From positions 248,001 to 312,000 of the forward strand of contig JADNRX010000012.1 of NCBI GenBank assembly GCA_015501595.1: 64,000 nt of DNA, written 5' to 3'. How positions within the stretch are numbered: the stretch's first letter is position 1; each line of letters opens with the position of its first letter. The position numbers and the translations under genes were made by a program. The notes below the pieces were generated by a model. It worked only from the letters and a program-made list of their open reading frames with translations, was not told where the DNA came from and made no database searches. This DNA is from Hymenopellis radicata (lineage: Eukaryota > Basidiomycota > Agaricomycetes > Agaricales > Physalacriaceae). Shown here piece by piece: positions 42,263 to 51,622 of the stretch.

Positions 42263-43774
42263 CTAATCTAGATATAGAGTATCCATGCCCATCCTTGTCC
42301 GAAATTCAACAGGATCCACCTCTCCCAACTTCCGGCAGTTCTTCCAAGTAATCAGTTCATAATCGAAGCGAAGAAGTTTCTTGGCCTCCGATGGCGTTAT
42401 TCCCGCATCTAAAGACTGCTTCCTGATTACCTTCCAGTCCCCGAGAACCGTCGAGAGCTTGCGCCAATCTATGCCAATCTTGTCATTGTACGCTGCAAGG
42501 ACAGGACAAAACGGCTTGTGGGGCACGTGCGCGTGCTTCCACGCCGCGACCTGGCATTCTCGAGAGCAATAGGAAACGGTCTTGCAGCCAGAACACGTCT
42601 TGAGTTTGCGATTCTGGGTGGAGAAGGTCTCCGTACAGCCAGGAGCCTGACAGAGATCGGACTGGGCAAGCCTACGAGTTTTGTCGTAGGCAGAGACATG
42701 AAGGTCTGGCCCTTCGTCGCCAAAGAACTCCTTCAGGATCAACGGTGAATACGAGGGCATATTAGAGAGGACGGGAAGATTATTCTGGGAACAGAACATG
42801 AGGAGCACCTTGCCCACTCTGACGAGAATACGTATTATACTCGGATCGCGTTCATGCTGTAACGCCTTGGTCATAAGCGAAACCGTGTCGTGCGCATACG
42901 GAGCCCAGGCGCGCTGCAGCAAGGCATCGTTCTGAAAGAAGCGCTCTATCGCATAGAACAAGATGCTAGTGAGAGAACGAAAGTCCATATGAACATCAGC
43001 ATCTGAATAGGCGTTCTTGAGCAGTCGGTCGATATGCGACACAATCTGTTCTGGCCAACAGGGTACGGCGTGGAGGCGGGAGGTGAGAGTTGTTCCAGTA
43101 GCACCGAGGAGGAGTTGAATGACGAGCAAGAGCGGGCCGTCCTTGTACATATCGTAGTGTTGCCAGAGCATATCAAGCATGTCCTGCGGAGGATTCGGAA
43201 GAGCGTCCTCGGACTTGAGTGGCCATGGTGCCCGCTCCCCGCGTTTCGCTGCTTTCTTTGCATCCTTGAAGATACGGTCTAAGGATGGCCAAGTCACCTC
43301 TGCAATTGCAAAGGGAATTAGGGCCCTGGCGAGAAAGGAAGATATGAGAGTGATCAGACGGCGTAAAGAAGCATCTGAACGGCTCAGAGCGTGAATCCAG
43401 TGACCGTCGTCCTTCGGACAGCGGCACCGAGCAAGCTTTTTCTCCAAAGCTGACACTGCCTGAGTGCTGCGCTTGTATGTTACGAAGCGCAGCATGGCGG
43501 TGAAGATCTCGGGACTGGCAAGACGCAGCTCCTGGAAAAGAGGCTCGGTGTCCGTAAACATGTAAATGCATGAAATGTAGAATTGCACGCAGTGCTGAGG
43601 TCCATCAGGATGCGAGAGGCTGTCAACAAAGGCGGAAATGGTACGCTTGGTTGGCGTTCGCACAAGTGCGTAATGACGCGTAGTCCCGTTGGATGAGCTC
43701 TCGCAGACGGGGAAACCAAAATGGTCGGAGAGCGTGAGATCCGCCTTGAGATCCTTTGGAATACGAGGTGGCAT
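42263..43774 (-). CDS. MYND zinc-finger protein (503 aa)
   Basis: A single open exon from the ATG at 43774. A GTACGT...TTACAG intron (about 43775-43822) appears to lie in the 5' leader, its acceptor one base before the ATG. The first 370 residues are helical and unrecognised (FYISCIYMFTDTEPLFQEL, LLLVIQLLLGATGTTLTSRL, TSILFYAIERFFQND). The C-terminal MYND finger has all ligands: CQAPGC, CSGCKTVSYCSREC, then H and C in KHAHVPHKPFC. MYND fingers bind proline-rich peptides. This is the large agaricomycete class with a helical N-terminus and MYND near the C-terminus, of unknown function. It lies head to head with a second MYND gene at 44150. Confidence 0.88.
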   Translation of the reverse strand: MPPRIPKDLKADLTLSDHFGFPVCESSSNGTTRHYALVRTPTKRTISAFVDSLSHPDGPQHCVQFYISCIYMFTDTEPLFQELRLASPEIFTAMLRFVTYKRSTQAVSALEKKLARCRCPKDDGHWIHALSRSDASLRRLITLISSFLARALIPFAIAEVTWPSLDRIFKDAKKAAKRGERAPWPLKSEDALPNPPQDMLDMLWQHYDMYKDGPLLLVIQLLLGATGTTLTSRLHAVPCWPEQIVSHIDRLLKNAYSDADVHMDFRSLTSILFYAIERFFQNDALLQRAWAPYAHDTVSLMTKALQHERDPSIIRILVRVGKVLLMFCSQNNLPVLSNMPSYSPLILKEFFGDEGPDLHVSAYDKTRRLAQSDLCQAPGCTETFSTQNRKLKTCSGCKTVSYCSRECQVAAWKHAHVPHKPFCPVLAAYNDKIGIDWRKLSTVLGDWKVIRKQSLDAGITPSEAKKLLRFDYELITWKNCRKLGEVDPVEFRTRMGMDTLYLD

Positions 43775-44149
43775 ACTGTAAGGCAATTAAAACTCGAAGA
43801 CAGACAGAGACAGAAAACGTACTTGGCAAATCTGGGATGAGACGTAGAGAAATCGCCTCAGTCGATCGACCTCCTTTTGTAGCGTTCGGATAGTATCACG
43901 GGACTTGATAGGCGAGTAGTGTATCCATTTGGAAGAACCAAAGACAACAATTGTACTCGACTCGGGACACAAAAACGGGCTGAACAATTGAGCAGCCAAA
44001 GGCGGGGAACAAAGCGCTCCGAATTGTCAGAATGCAGCTGCCAAATTGGCAGCCAACCGAAAACGACCATTGAAGTGCTGAAGTTCCCACGCTGTGTCTT
44101 GATCAAGGACGCCTGATTCTCGAAGACGCGTCTTTGCTGTTTGGCTACC
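43775..44149. promoter_or_regulatory. Divergent region between two MYND-finger genes
   Basis: 375 bp between start codons, part of it the leader intron of the minus gene. The two proteins share only the finger type, so shared control is possible but not shown. Confidence 0.35.
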
Positions 44150-45199
44150 ATGTACGGTGTGGTAAGAAAACTTCTCTCTTCGAGATATCGTACACCAACG
44201 CGTCGTAGATCAGATTTCTCGATACGGAGCTCCTCCCGGCGTCGACGCCTGAGGACTACCCTAAAATTATCAAGTCCGGCATTGATGAAGAGGGTCAGCA
44301 CCACAAGTCGCCCAGTATCACTGGACCATGCGGGATAGCGACTCTGTTCCATCGTGCTGGCCGGCTGGATCTTCTGGAACGCCTACTCGACCCCAAGGGA
44401 ACCAAAGACTTCGATCTCTTAGTAGACACAGGACACGAGTATCTCCAAAATGTGTATCTTCATCGGAAGGGGTACGATATCGAGGTGGGTTTTTGCTTTA
44501 TACCCGAAAGCCCGGTTGCTGTCAACTTCGTAGATGGGATTTCTATCTTCGGGCAAAGAAGCGCAGCATGGCGTACGCTACATTATGGTGGAAGACGACA
44601 AGTATCGCGTAGGGAAATGGCTTCCTTTAAGCACGTCTGATCTTGGTTCGGGTTGGGGTGGGTCGCATGAATGGGTGCGTGGACAGGGCGCGGCGATCAC
44701 CAAGTCTATATGGTACAACCAACTCTGGGACTGCAGATTTGAGGCTAGCTGGACAGGCATTACCGAAGAGCAGAAAGCCGAACTTGCTACGTGGAATAAC
44801 CGGCGTGCAGAGAATGAGATCGAACAGTCACACGTCGATAAAGGGGATGAGATGGAAGACGTGATGCAGAGGTACTATAACATGCGTAAGTGGTGCAGAG
44901 CGCAATGTGGTGAAAAGAACGCACCATTTCAATGCAGCAAGTGCAAGTCAGCACGTATGAAATTCCCACTCCATTGAGGTGTTCATCAGCTAACAGTTTG
45001 ACCAGGATATTGCAGTGCTGCGTGCCAAAACGAGGATTGGAAGGTGCGTGGGAAGTCTCCACATCTGCGCAGGCCAATAATTACATTTACAGTACCACAA
45101 AACGTATTGCGGAACGGAGACACCTATTCCCGAACAATATCGCTAACTACACACGCAAGACAAAGCAGGACGGTTATAATCGAAATTTTACGCGAATAA
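44150..45199 (+). CDS. Second MYND-finger protein (about 300 aa)
   Basis: Exons 44150-44161 (MYGV only), 44209-44484, 44534-44954 and 45006-45199. Intron junctions keep the frame and restore the finger: CGEKNAPFQCSKCKSAR|YCSAACQNEDW. The N-terminal part has FLDTELLPASTPEDYPKI, PCGIATLFHRAGRLDLLERL and DFDLLVDTGHEYLQNVYLHR, probably an ankyrin-like or helical region. The final His/Cys zinc pair expected after the tryptophan is not visible in the reading I prefer, so either the finger is incomplete or the last exon is wrong. The first exon of 12 nt is unusual but has good splice signals. Confidence 0.65.
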
Positions 45200-46022
45200 C
45201 TCACTGGTCCTTCTTAAGGCTCCTTCTGTCCCACTACTCATGTTCTCTCGTACCGAACATCATAGACTCTCGTGTCTCCGCACCACCCTTCCTACATCAT
45301 TGAAGGCAAGCCTCGGCCTTCAAAACTCTGTATCGACCGTTCTCCTCGCTGCAATCGCCACATTTTGAACCTTGCTGGACATTGTACGTCGCGCTCCAGA
45401 GTACTGCGTTGCCAGTGGCAGACGTTCCTCGCACTCCCAACACTCTAATATTTTTTCGATGGGACCACTTTCAGTCTCAAGCACTCTATTATCTCTCTTC
45501 GAGCTGTCGGTCATCTCCTCGAGGCATCCTTCCATTTTGCATCAATCAAAATGGTAGCATCGCCGTCGGGTCAAGGTCTTGCAAACTTGGACTGAATGAT
45601 CTCGAGGCAGTGTGTCTTGAATAGTTTCTTCGTTACTGTTGAAGGTTGAGTGATTTGATTGGCGCGGGGTCGGCGCTTAAGACGTTTATTCATGCCTGTT
45701 CCTGCTGGCCTGACCTACGCGCTTTCGGACTCCCGGCTTCTCTCGTATCGCGTGGTTTTCATCGTGCACATCATCTAGTACCTGCAACTTCGAAAAATAA
45801 ATCCGGAAGGCAAGTACATGGGCACGATCATCACATCACTGCCTCGCCGAGATTACCCACCATCTCAGCATCGGAATGATCTGTCAACCGTGGGTTTTTC
45901 GAACAACATTAGACTGATTTAAGCTACGACCGACACGTTGTCCAGCCTTCATCTTTCCATCTTCCCACTCCCTCTACGCTCTTGAATACTAACGAAAACG
46001 CGCCTCTCAATCTGAAGTACGC
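45200..46022. other. Intergenic region, about 820 bp
   Basis: Short plus-strand coding-like pieces (CINQNGSIAVGSRSC, LNDLEAVCLE near 45535-45620) hint at a small decayed gene, but nothing can be supported. Confidence 0.3.
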
Positions 46023-47031
46023 ATGCAATATTCTGAATTTGTGTTCGATCCAGAATGCCGTTACATCACGTCGCCATTCATACCCACGAAAGTCTTGGGC
46101 ATTATACGACTGTCCTTCGCCTCTTATGCCTTGTTTGTGTTAATATTTTCTCTTGTGACCGATGGTCATGGGTTCGTTGTATTGAATGCCTCCCGCCACC
46201 TTCCTAGCTCACTTTGCCAACAGGTGGTTTGCCTACTTTACACACCTCACCTACATTGGTCTGTGCGCCTACTTCTTCGCATCTGGATTGCAGACTACGG
46301 TATACGCCTGGGGCGACAAAGACCGCTACCTCCTCCGCACTTGGCCGCGATTTCTCCAGATAGCGCACGAGTTTCTCTGGAGCACTGCCATGTCATTTCC
46401 TCCGCTCGTCACCCTCGTCTATTGGGGGCTTCTCGACCCTCTCTTGCCTACTTTCACATCCGCCTTGGCCAGCATCTCCATGCACGCTGTCAACTCCGTC
46501 TTCTGCGCATTTGAAGTGTTCTTCACAAGCACACCTGCGCCTGTCTGGTGGTACGCCGTACCGTGTGATGCCGTGTTGGCACTGTATTGTGGGATGAACT
46601 ACATTTTTGCGACGCCTGAGCTGCTTGGCACTTATGGTACGTTCATCGCTGTGGCTGCTGTGGTTGTTCGCTAATCGCTTACCGGTGTAGTTTATTCCTT
46701 CCTCGATCCGGGTGTTGAAGGCGACTTGACTGCACCGTACATTTTCGGCATCGCTAGTGGCGAAGTCATCGTGTACGGTATCATGTGGGGTGTTGTCAAG
46801 CTACGCATCAAAGCGGTGAACCATATTCAGCGGGGGAAGCACAAGCGAGGAGGTCATGAGATGCTCCCGTTGGCTGAGATTTCTTCTCAAGGCAAGAAGC
46901 GTCGTCGATGGTGGGGCAGTAAAGGGGAAAGAGATAGCTTCATTGAGCCCGACCACATCTTCTTCCCTCAACCACAGAAGCCAGCTTTACGCCTCGATCC
47001 CGACTATGTAGCGACAGGTCGCCATGCATGA
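46023..47031 (+). CDS. Multi-pass membrane protein, possibly FAR-17a/AIG1-like (303 aa)
   Basis: Exons 46023-46164, 46208-46636 and 46691-47031, in frame. About six membrane helices are visible: VLGIIRLSFASYALFVLIFS, FTHLTYIGLCAYFFASGLQT, FLWSTAMSFPPLVTLVYW, ISMHAVNSVFCAFEVFF, WYAVPCDAVLALYCGMNY and IFGIASGEVIVYGIMWGVV. A basic/acidic cytosolic tail of about 80 residues follows. The order FTHLTYIGL, then HxxNSVF, then YSFLDPxxEG is shared with a widespread agaricomycete family often labelled FAR-17a/AIG1-like; those with known activity are membrane serine hydrolases. I cannot confirm the catalytic Thr/His pair by eye, so the family link is tentative. The first intron is short (43 nt). Confidence 0.78.
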
Positions 47032-47235
47032 GTACGTCTAGGCGTTATCATTTGGACGTTCTTGTTTGTAAGATACCATATTTATCACATGCAAACGCAA
47101 CGTGTATTGAATTTTCGTGCCGTTTCGGTACCGAAATGCGCCCTGACAGCGCCTCGATCACTCACGGTGACTCTGATCCCGACGCCCATTTACTTTATAA
47201 GGCGATCCCGCCCATTCACCGACACTACACCAGCG

Positions 47236-48465
47236 ATGTCCGAGACTGTCACCCTTCGACGATCCAAACGCAAGGTTGAAGCCAGAAACGTTCGGACGGT
47301 CGACTATGACAGCGATTCCGAAGAAGAACGTCCGGCCAAGCGCCCCAGAACCAAATCGTCACCCAAGGCCTCGTCGTCGTCTGCCAGAAAGAGCAAGGGT
47401 CTGAAGCTTCAGAAAGTGGACATGCTGCAAGAGATGCCCGTCGAACTCATACTCGAAGTATGTACGTCGTATCTTGACATATCACTTTGGCCGATATGCT
47501 CCTAGATACTCAGTCACCTCGGCTCTGAGGATCTTGTCAATCTTCTCTCGCTATGTCGTGCATTCAGAAACGTCCTGGTCAACAACAAAGACATCTGGCG
47601 TTCAGCGCGCGCACAGGAGGCATTTCCTATTCCCCCACCACCCACTGACGACTTTGGCGAGCTGCGCTGGGCGCTGTTTCTGTTCGGCAAAACATGTCAT
47701 GTGCGTTGTATTGTCGTTTCAGTACGCAACGCTCAATGACGCCCTCTAGGTTTGTGGCGCGACTTTTAAATCTAGACTGACTCGAATATTCACGTTGCGA
47801 AGGCGCGCCTGTCGCAATTGCATGACCCGCAAGTAGGCCTCTCGTCACCGCGTCCATTCGCTGTTCACCCGTTCGCTAGTATGGTTCGTGGCGCCGATCG
47901 CCCCCATATCTTCAAGTCCAAATTGCCCTTCGCCAGTCCCACGTTGCTTGAACTCATTCCCCCCTCTGGTTGCATTATTTCACTCAATCTTTTCTTCGTA
48001 GTCTAATCAATCCTCTTATAGACAAGACCCTCACTGGAATTCTCGCATTGGAACAGAATTACTGGGCCGACCAACCTATCTCTATATCCACAGAATACTA
48101 CTGGGTTCCCGATATCTCGGCCATGTCCCGCCGTCTAGCGCGCGACTTCCCGGAAGTATTTCATTCAGAAGTGAAAGCTGAAGATGATCCTGCTTATATG
48201 GCGTTCCATGTGGAGAGGAAAGACCGCATTCAAACTGTCATTAAGGTAATCTCCATCTCTACCCCTCCCCATAACGCTCATACCCGATCACTAGCACGCT
48301 TACCTGTGTTGTTTATGGGAGAAGGAAATGAGAGCATACATGAAGGAACGAAGTGATGCCAAAAAGCAAGAGAAGAAGATGGCGAGGGGGAAGAAGAGAA
48401 AGGGCGACTCGGACTCTGACTCCCACTCGGAGTTTGGCTCTGATGGAATGGATGACGAGGAATAA
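47236..48465 (+). CDS. F-box protein with Cys-rich motif (304 aa)
   Basis: Exons 47236-47457, 47506-47700, 47750-47832, 48002-48245 and 48295-48465; lengths sum to whole codons. A basic N-terminus (LRRSKRKVEARNV, KRPRTKSSPK) suggests nuclear location. The F-box follows: LQEMPVELILEV|ILSHLGSEDLVNLLSLCRAF. The Cys motif CHVCGATFKSR...RRACRNC, typical of this agaricomycete F-box class, probably binds zinc. Later segments are EYYWVPDISAMSRRL, KAEDDPAYMAFHVER and a Lys/Asp/Ser-rich tail. The intron 47833-48001 is 169 nt, longer than any other in the gene, and itself holds an open stretch (PHIFKSKLPFASPTLLELIP), so an alternative exon may lie inside it. Confidence 0.78.
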
Positions 48466-48955
48466 GTGATACTGGATCTACTGGCTTAAATCTACTCTCG
48501 GGACTTTGATCTTACTCTTAGTATCTTATTACGGACCTGTGTTGTACTTGGTGTTGTATCAACTTTGTTGTATCAATGTATGATATCATAGCATGTACAC
48601 TTTTCTCCAATCGAATGCAGTTTGCAGATTAAATACCACGGAATACGAGTGCTTTGACGGATCTTCTACGTCTTCACCGTTTTTACGCTCAACATGGTTG
48701 TGAACCCGCTACAGAGACTCGGGTGTGTGGCGCTCTTCTACGGCCTGTCTCAATCGTGAAAATTGCTAGTATCTGTTACCTTGAACCGCCGGGGGGATGA
48801 AAAAGTCTCGCTAGTAGTATATAGATTCAGGGAAGCGTTCGCGCAGTGTGCAGTTCTTGGAAGCACACAGTGGAGGAAAGACCAAGCCTGTCGCGGACGC
48901 GGTATAGAAACAAATGTGCATTTTGAACCCCCCACAAGAGCCCCTCACACGTCTA
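48466..48955. other. Intergenic region between convergent F-box genes
   Basis: About 490 bp; both genes point into it. No supportable gene. Confidence 0.4.
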
Positions 48956-50270
48956 TCAAAGCGACAGGATCCCCCGACCAGATAACTGAGGCAGCACCGA
49001 ACGCACATCGACAGTCGAACTATGGTTCCTGAGAGTGATAGGATTACTGTACTTGTTGACGAACGTTACACTCTTCAAACAGGATAGATTGGACAGGGTG
49101 TGGTCGAGCTCCCGCCACCCTTCAGCCAGTGGTGGCTGACTATGTTCCAGATCGGCGTCATAAGGTAAAGTCAACGAGGTCAATCGGCCGGTGGATGGGA
49201 GACTCTTCAGCGTTGCGTTCCACCACATCATGGCAGAGAAAACGGGTATCGGCTCGCGCCGATCTGTGGTGAATGTTATACAAGAGAACCTCTCCGCCAG
49301 CGGAAGCGGTGCCCCGGGAAATTGTTCGATCTGCTGATAGACTTCCACGACGTACGCATCACTAAGGTCGCAACGATCTATAAACAGCACATAAGAAGAG
49401 CAAAAACATCCCACCACTAGACCAGGACGTACCACGCAAATCACATCTAAATGTTTCTAGAGCGGGAAACGACCCGCTGCTTTCAAGAAACGAGTATAGG
49501 ATGCTCATGGCTTCGTTATCGTTTATCTGGACTGTCAAGTCGCGCAGGACCGGTACTGCAATGCGTTCCGGATCATTGATAAAGGTGAATATGTCATGTA
49601 GACACATCGCATTGGACCCAAGGCCAGCACTTCGAGACGGTTGAAATGCACCACCTCTGAGCTTGTGTGACTACGACAGTACTCCAGATTAGGAGCGGAG
49701 CCTCCATATCCGTTAACGTCAAAGGTCATGCCTCTCGCGCTGAGAACACGTAGTCTGGGCGCATTTTTGAGCAAGTCAAAAAGCTCGTGGACGCAGGGTG
49801 TAGAACCATTCAGGAGTGTTAACTTTCTAGATTAGGGTTATCGAAGAGCTTCCGCCGTCGAAGAACCTTGTAAATTTTGTCTTGGTGATGGTCGAAATGC
49901 AAGTAGATTTCGTTCAAGTTTGCGTGGGCAACAAGAACTTTGAGAGTCCTTGCCAAGGAATGGGAAATATGGTAGACCGGCGGGTAGTAATACGACGGCG
50001 GTTCAATGACAAGATGCCGTATGAATGCGGTAATACGGGGGACGAGCGTAAGAACGCGTCGAGTTTGTCCTGTCTTTCTTGCCATTCTGAATGTCTAGAG
50101 TCGTGACAGATCTGAGTTCTGAAGGTCTGAAACAGAAGACGTTGGCTGGAGTGGCACCATGCTCGGCATACGAGCGCACAGTTGGAAAGGGTGCGTTTTC
50201 TATGAAATCCATTCAAGTGTATCAAGTGTCCGAGAATGGCATCGGTAAGCTCCTGTGGGATGCGTGACAT
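48956..50270 (-). pseudogene. F-box/LRR-like gene with three single-base frame slips
   Basis: Starts MSRIPQELTDAILGHLI with the F-box-like TLSNCALVCRAWCHSSQRLLF. The LRR-like body runs ITAFIRHLVIEPPSY, LVAHANLNEIYLHFD, LLKNAPRLRVLSARGM, FNRLEVLALG, VPVLRDLTVQIND and FPALETFRCDL, then a proper intron (49378-49432) and a last exon with TGRLTSLTLPYD, FSCITFTTD and CLKSVTFVNK. The frame slips near 50037-50041 (a run of five G on the plus strand), near 49818 and near 49615. All three are net losses of one base. They are either real decay or assembly errors. The last exon resembles the 3' end of F-box copy A at 7240-8676. Confidence 0.65.
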
Positions 50271-50432
50271 ATATCTGCAACTTCATTGTTAGATACTGTC
50301 GACTGATTAGCTTGAGTACATACATGGCTAGTTGAACGTGGGTGTAATGGCTTAGGTCAAGATGACTCGAATCGCAAGGCTACGCAAGCAGATTCCAGAA
50401 CGTATCGGGCCGAAGCTACCGGCCAGAAGACG

Positions 50433-50697
50433 ACAGGAACGATATTAGAACTTGTCCGAAAAGCTATTCGTAAACTACTGTGGTATACGTGCCTCAAGCA
50501 ATGGTGACCGTCTGAGGCCAGACATCAGTCGCGGGGATGCCCTAGCAAGTTCCGCATAAGACGGGAACGATATTAGAATTGTCCGAACAGCTACGTAGTT
50601 CAAATGAGCGTAAACTACTGTGGTATATGTGCCTCAAGCAATGGTGACCGTCTGAGTCCAGACATCAGTGGCGGGGATGCCCTAGCAAGTTCCGCAT
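50433..50697. repeat. Imperfect tandem duplication of about 130 bp
   Basis: Units 50433-50557 and 50561-50697 share GGAACGATATTAGAA, GTAAACTACTGTGGTATA, CAAGCAATGGTGACCGTCTG and GGGGATGCCCTAGCAAGTTC. The second unit has a 13-base insertion and overlaps the 3' end of the small secreted protein frame. Confidence 0.85.
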
Positions 50698-51141
50698 TAG
50701 CAAGATATCCCAAGTACACTGGAAACACATGCAGCTTACAGAGTATGCACTGTACGTCTCAAGAATGACGATATCAAACAGGCCAGTGGTGTTGCCGCCA
50801 TAAAAATACGACGGGGTGAGGTCCGAGTAATAGACGTAGATGCCGACAGTGCTTGGAGCGAGGTCTTTCACCAACGTGGTGCCAGTCCTAGTGAAGGGAC
50901 TGGGGGCGAGGAGGACAGTGATAGACTCTGACTGCTCCTTGTAATATTTGCCCGACGTGAACGTCAAATTGAACGGCTTGGTACAAAACGGTCAGCGACG
51001 AGTGGAAGCAGAAACAAAAATCTAGATGACCTCAGTAGAAGAAATCGTCGATCCTGCTGCCGGAGAGTTGAACACTCCAGCCGAAGCAAGAAGAGCAGCG
51101 GGCAACAAGTAAAGGAGCGAGTTGATTGAGGTGAACTTCAT
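50665..51141 (-). CDS. Small secreted protein, unknown function (about 140 aa)
   Basis: Exons 51031-51141 and 50665-50976, intron 50977-51030. A clear signal peptide (INSLLYLLPAALLASAG) precedes a single domain with FTSGKYYKEQSESITVLLA, KDLAPSTVGIYVYYSDLTP and LFDIVILETYSAYS, the pattern of a family of small secreted proteins common in mushrooms and related to no known enzyme. There is no Cys-rich core. The last 25 residues lie within the tandem repeat at 50561-50697, so the true end may differ, for example through another intron at TACTCT|GTAAGC. Confidence 0.65.
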
Positions 51142-51614
51142 GGTGGTTTGGGGTACTGAGTCCTGGCAACGAAACCATGGCTGGTCAGCTTTAAATACAC
51201 ATCCAGGGCAAAGACCACGGGGCGTGAAGACCGCGCGGCGCGTCGAGTCCATCACCAATGCGAAACGTAGAACTCGCGTCTGGTTATTTATAGCCCTTCT
51301 CAATTCCAGTTTATTTCGTGATCCCAGGAACGGATGATGGAACCCTGAGACGCGTCCGACGGTCCAGCCAGGACTTGTCGTCGGTCGACGCGTACCGTTC
51401 CCCTCCGTTATCGTAGCCTGCAGCCCCGTTCAAGTTAGAAGATTTGGACATTGAATACTCTCCTTTATCAACCAGGCTGAATCCCAGTTGGGAGCTTGTG
51501 CAGCGTTCGCCAAGGCGAGCACCCTGAATGCCCCCATGATGGGATCACTTTCGGATGCTGTTCGGATGCGATGACAACATAAACTGGAGTCTTTCACATC
51601 GTGATATAAGGCAA

Positions 51615-51622
51615 AGGGCCTG
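51615..51622. other. 8-bp target-site duplication, left
   Basis: AGGGCCTG directly abuts the left inverted repeat and recurs at 54471-54478 directly after the right one. Confidence 0.8.
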
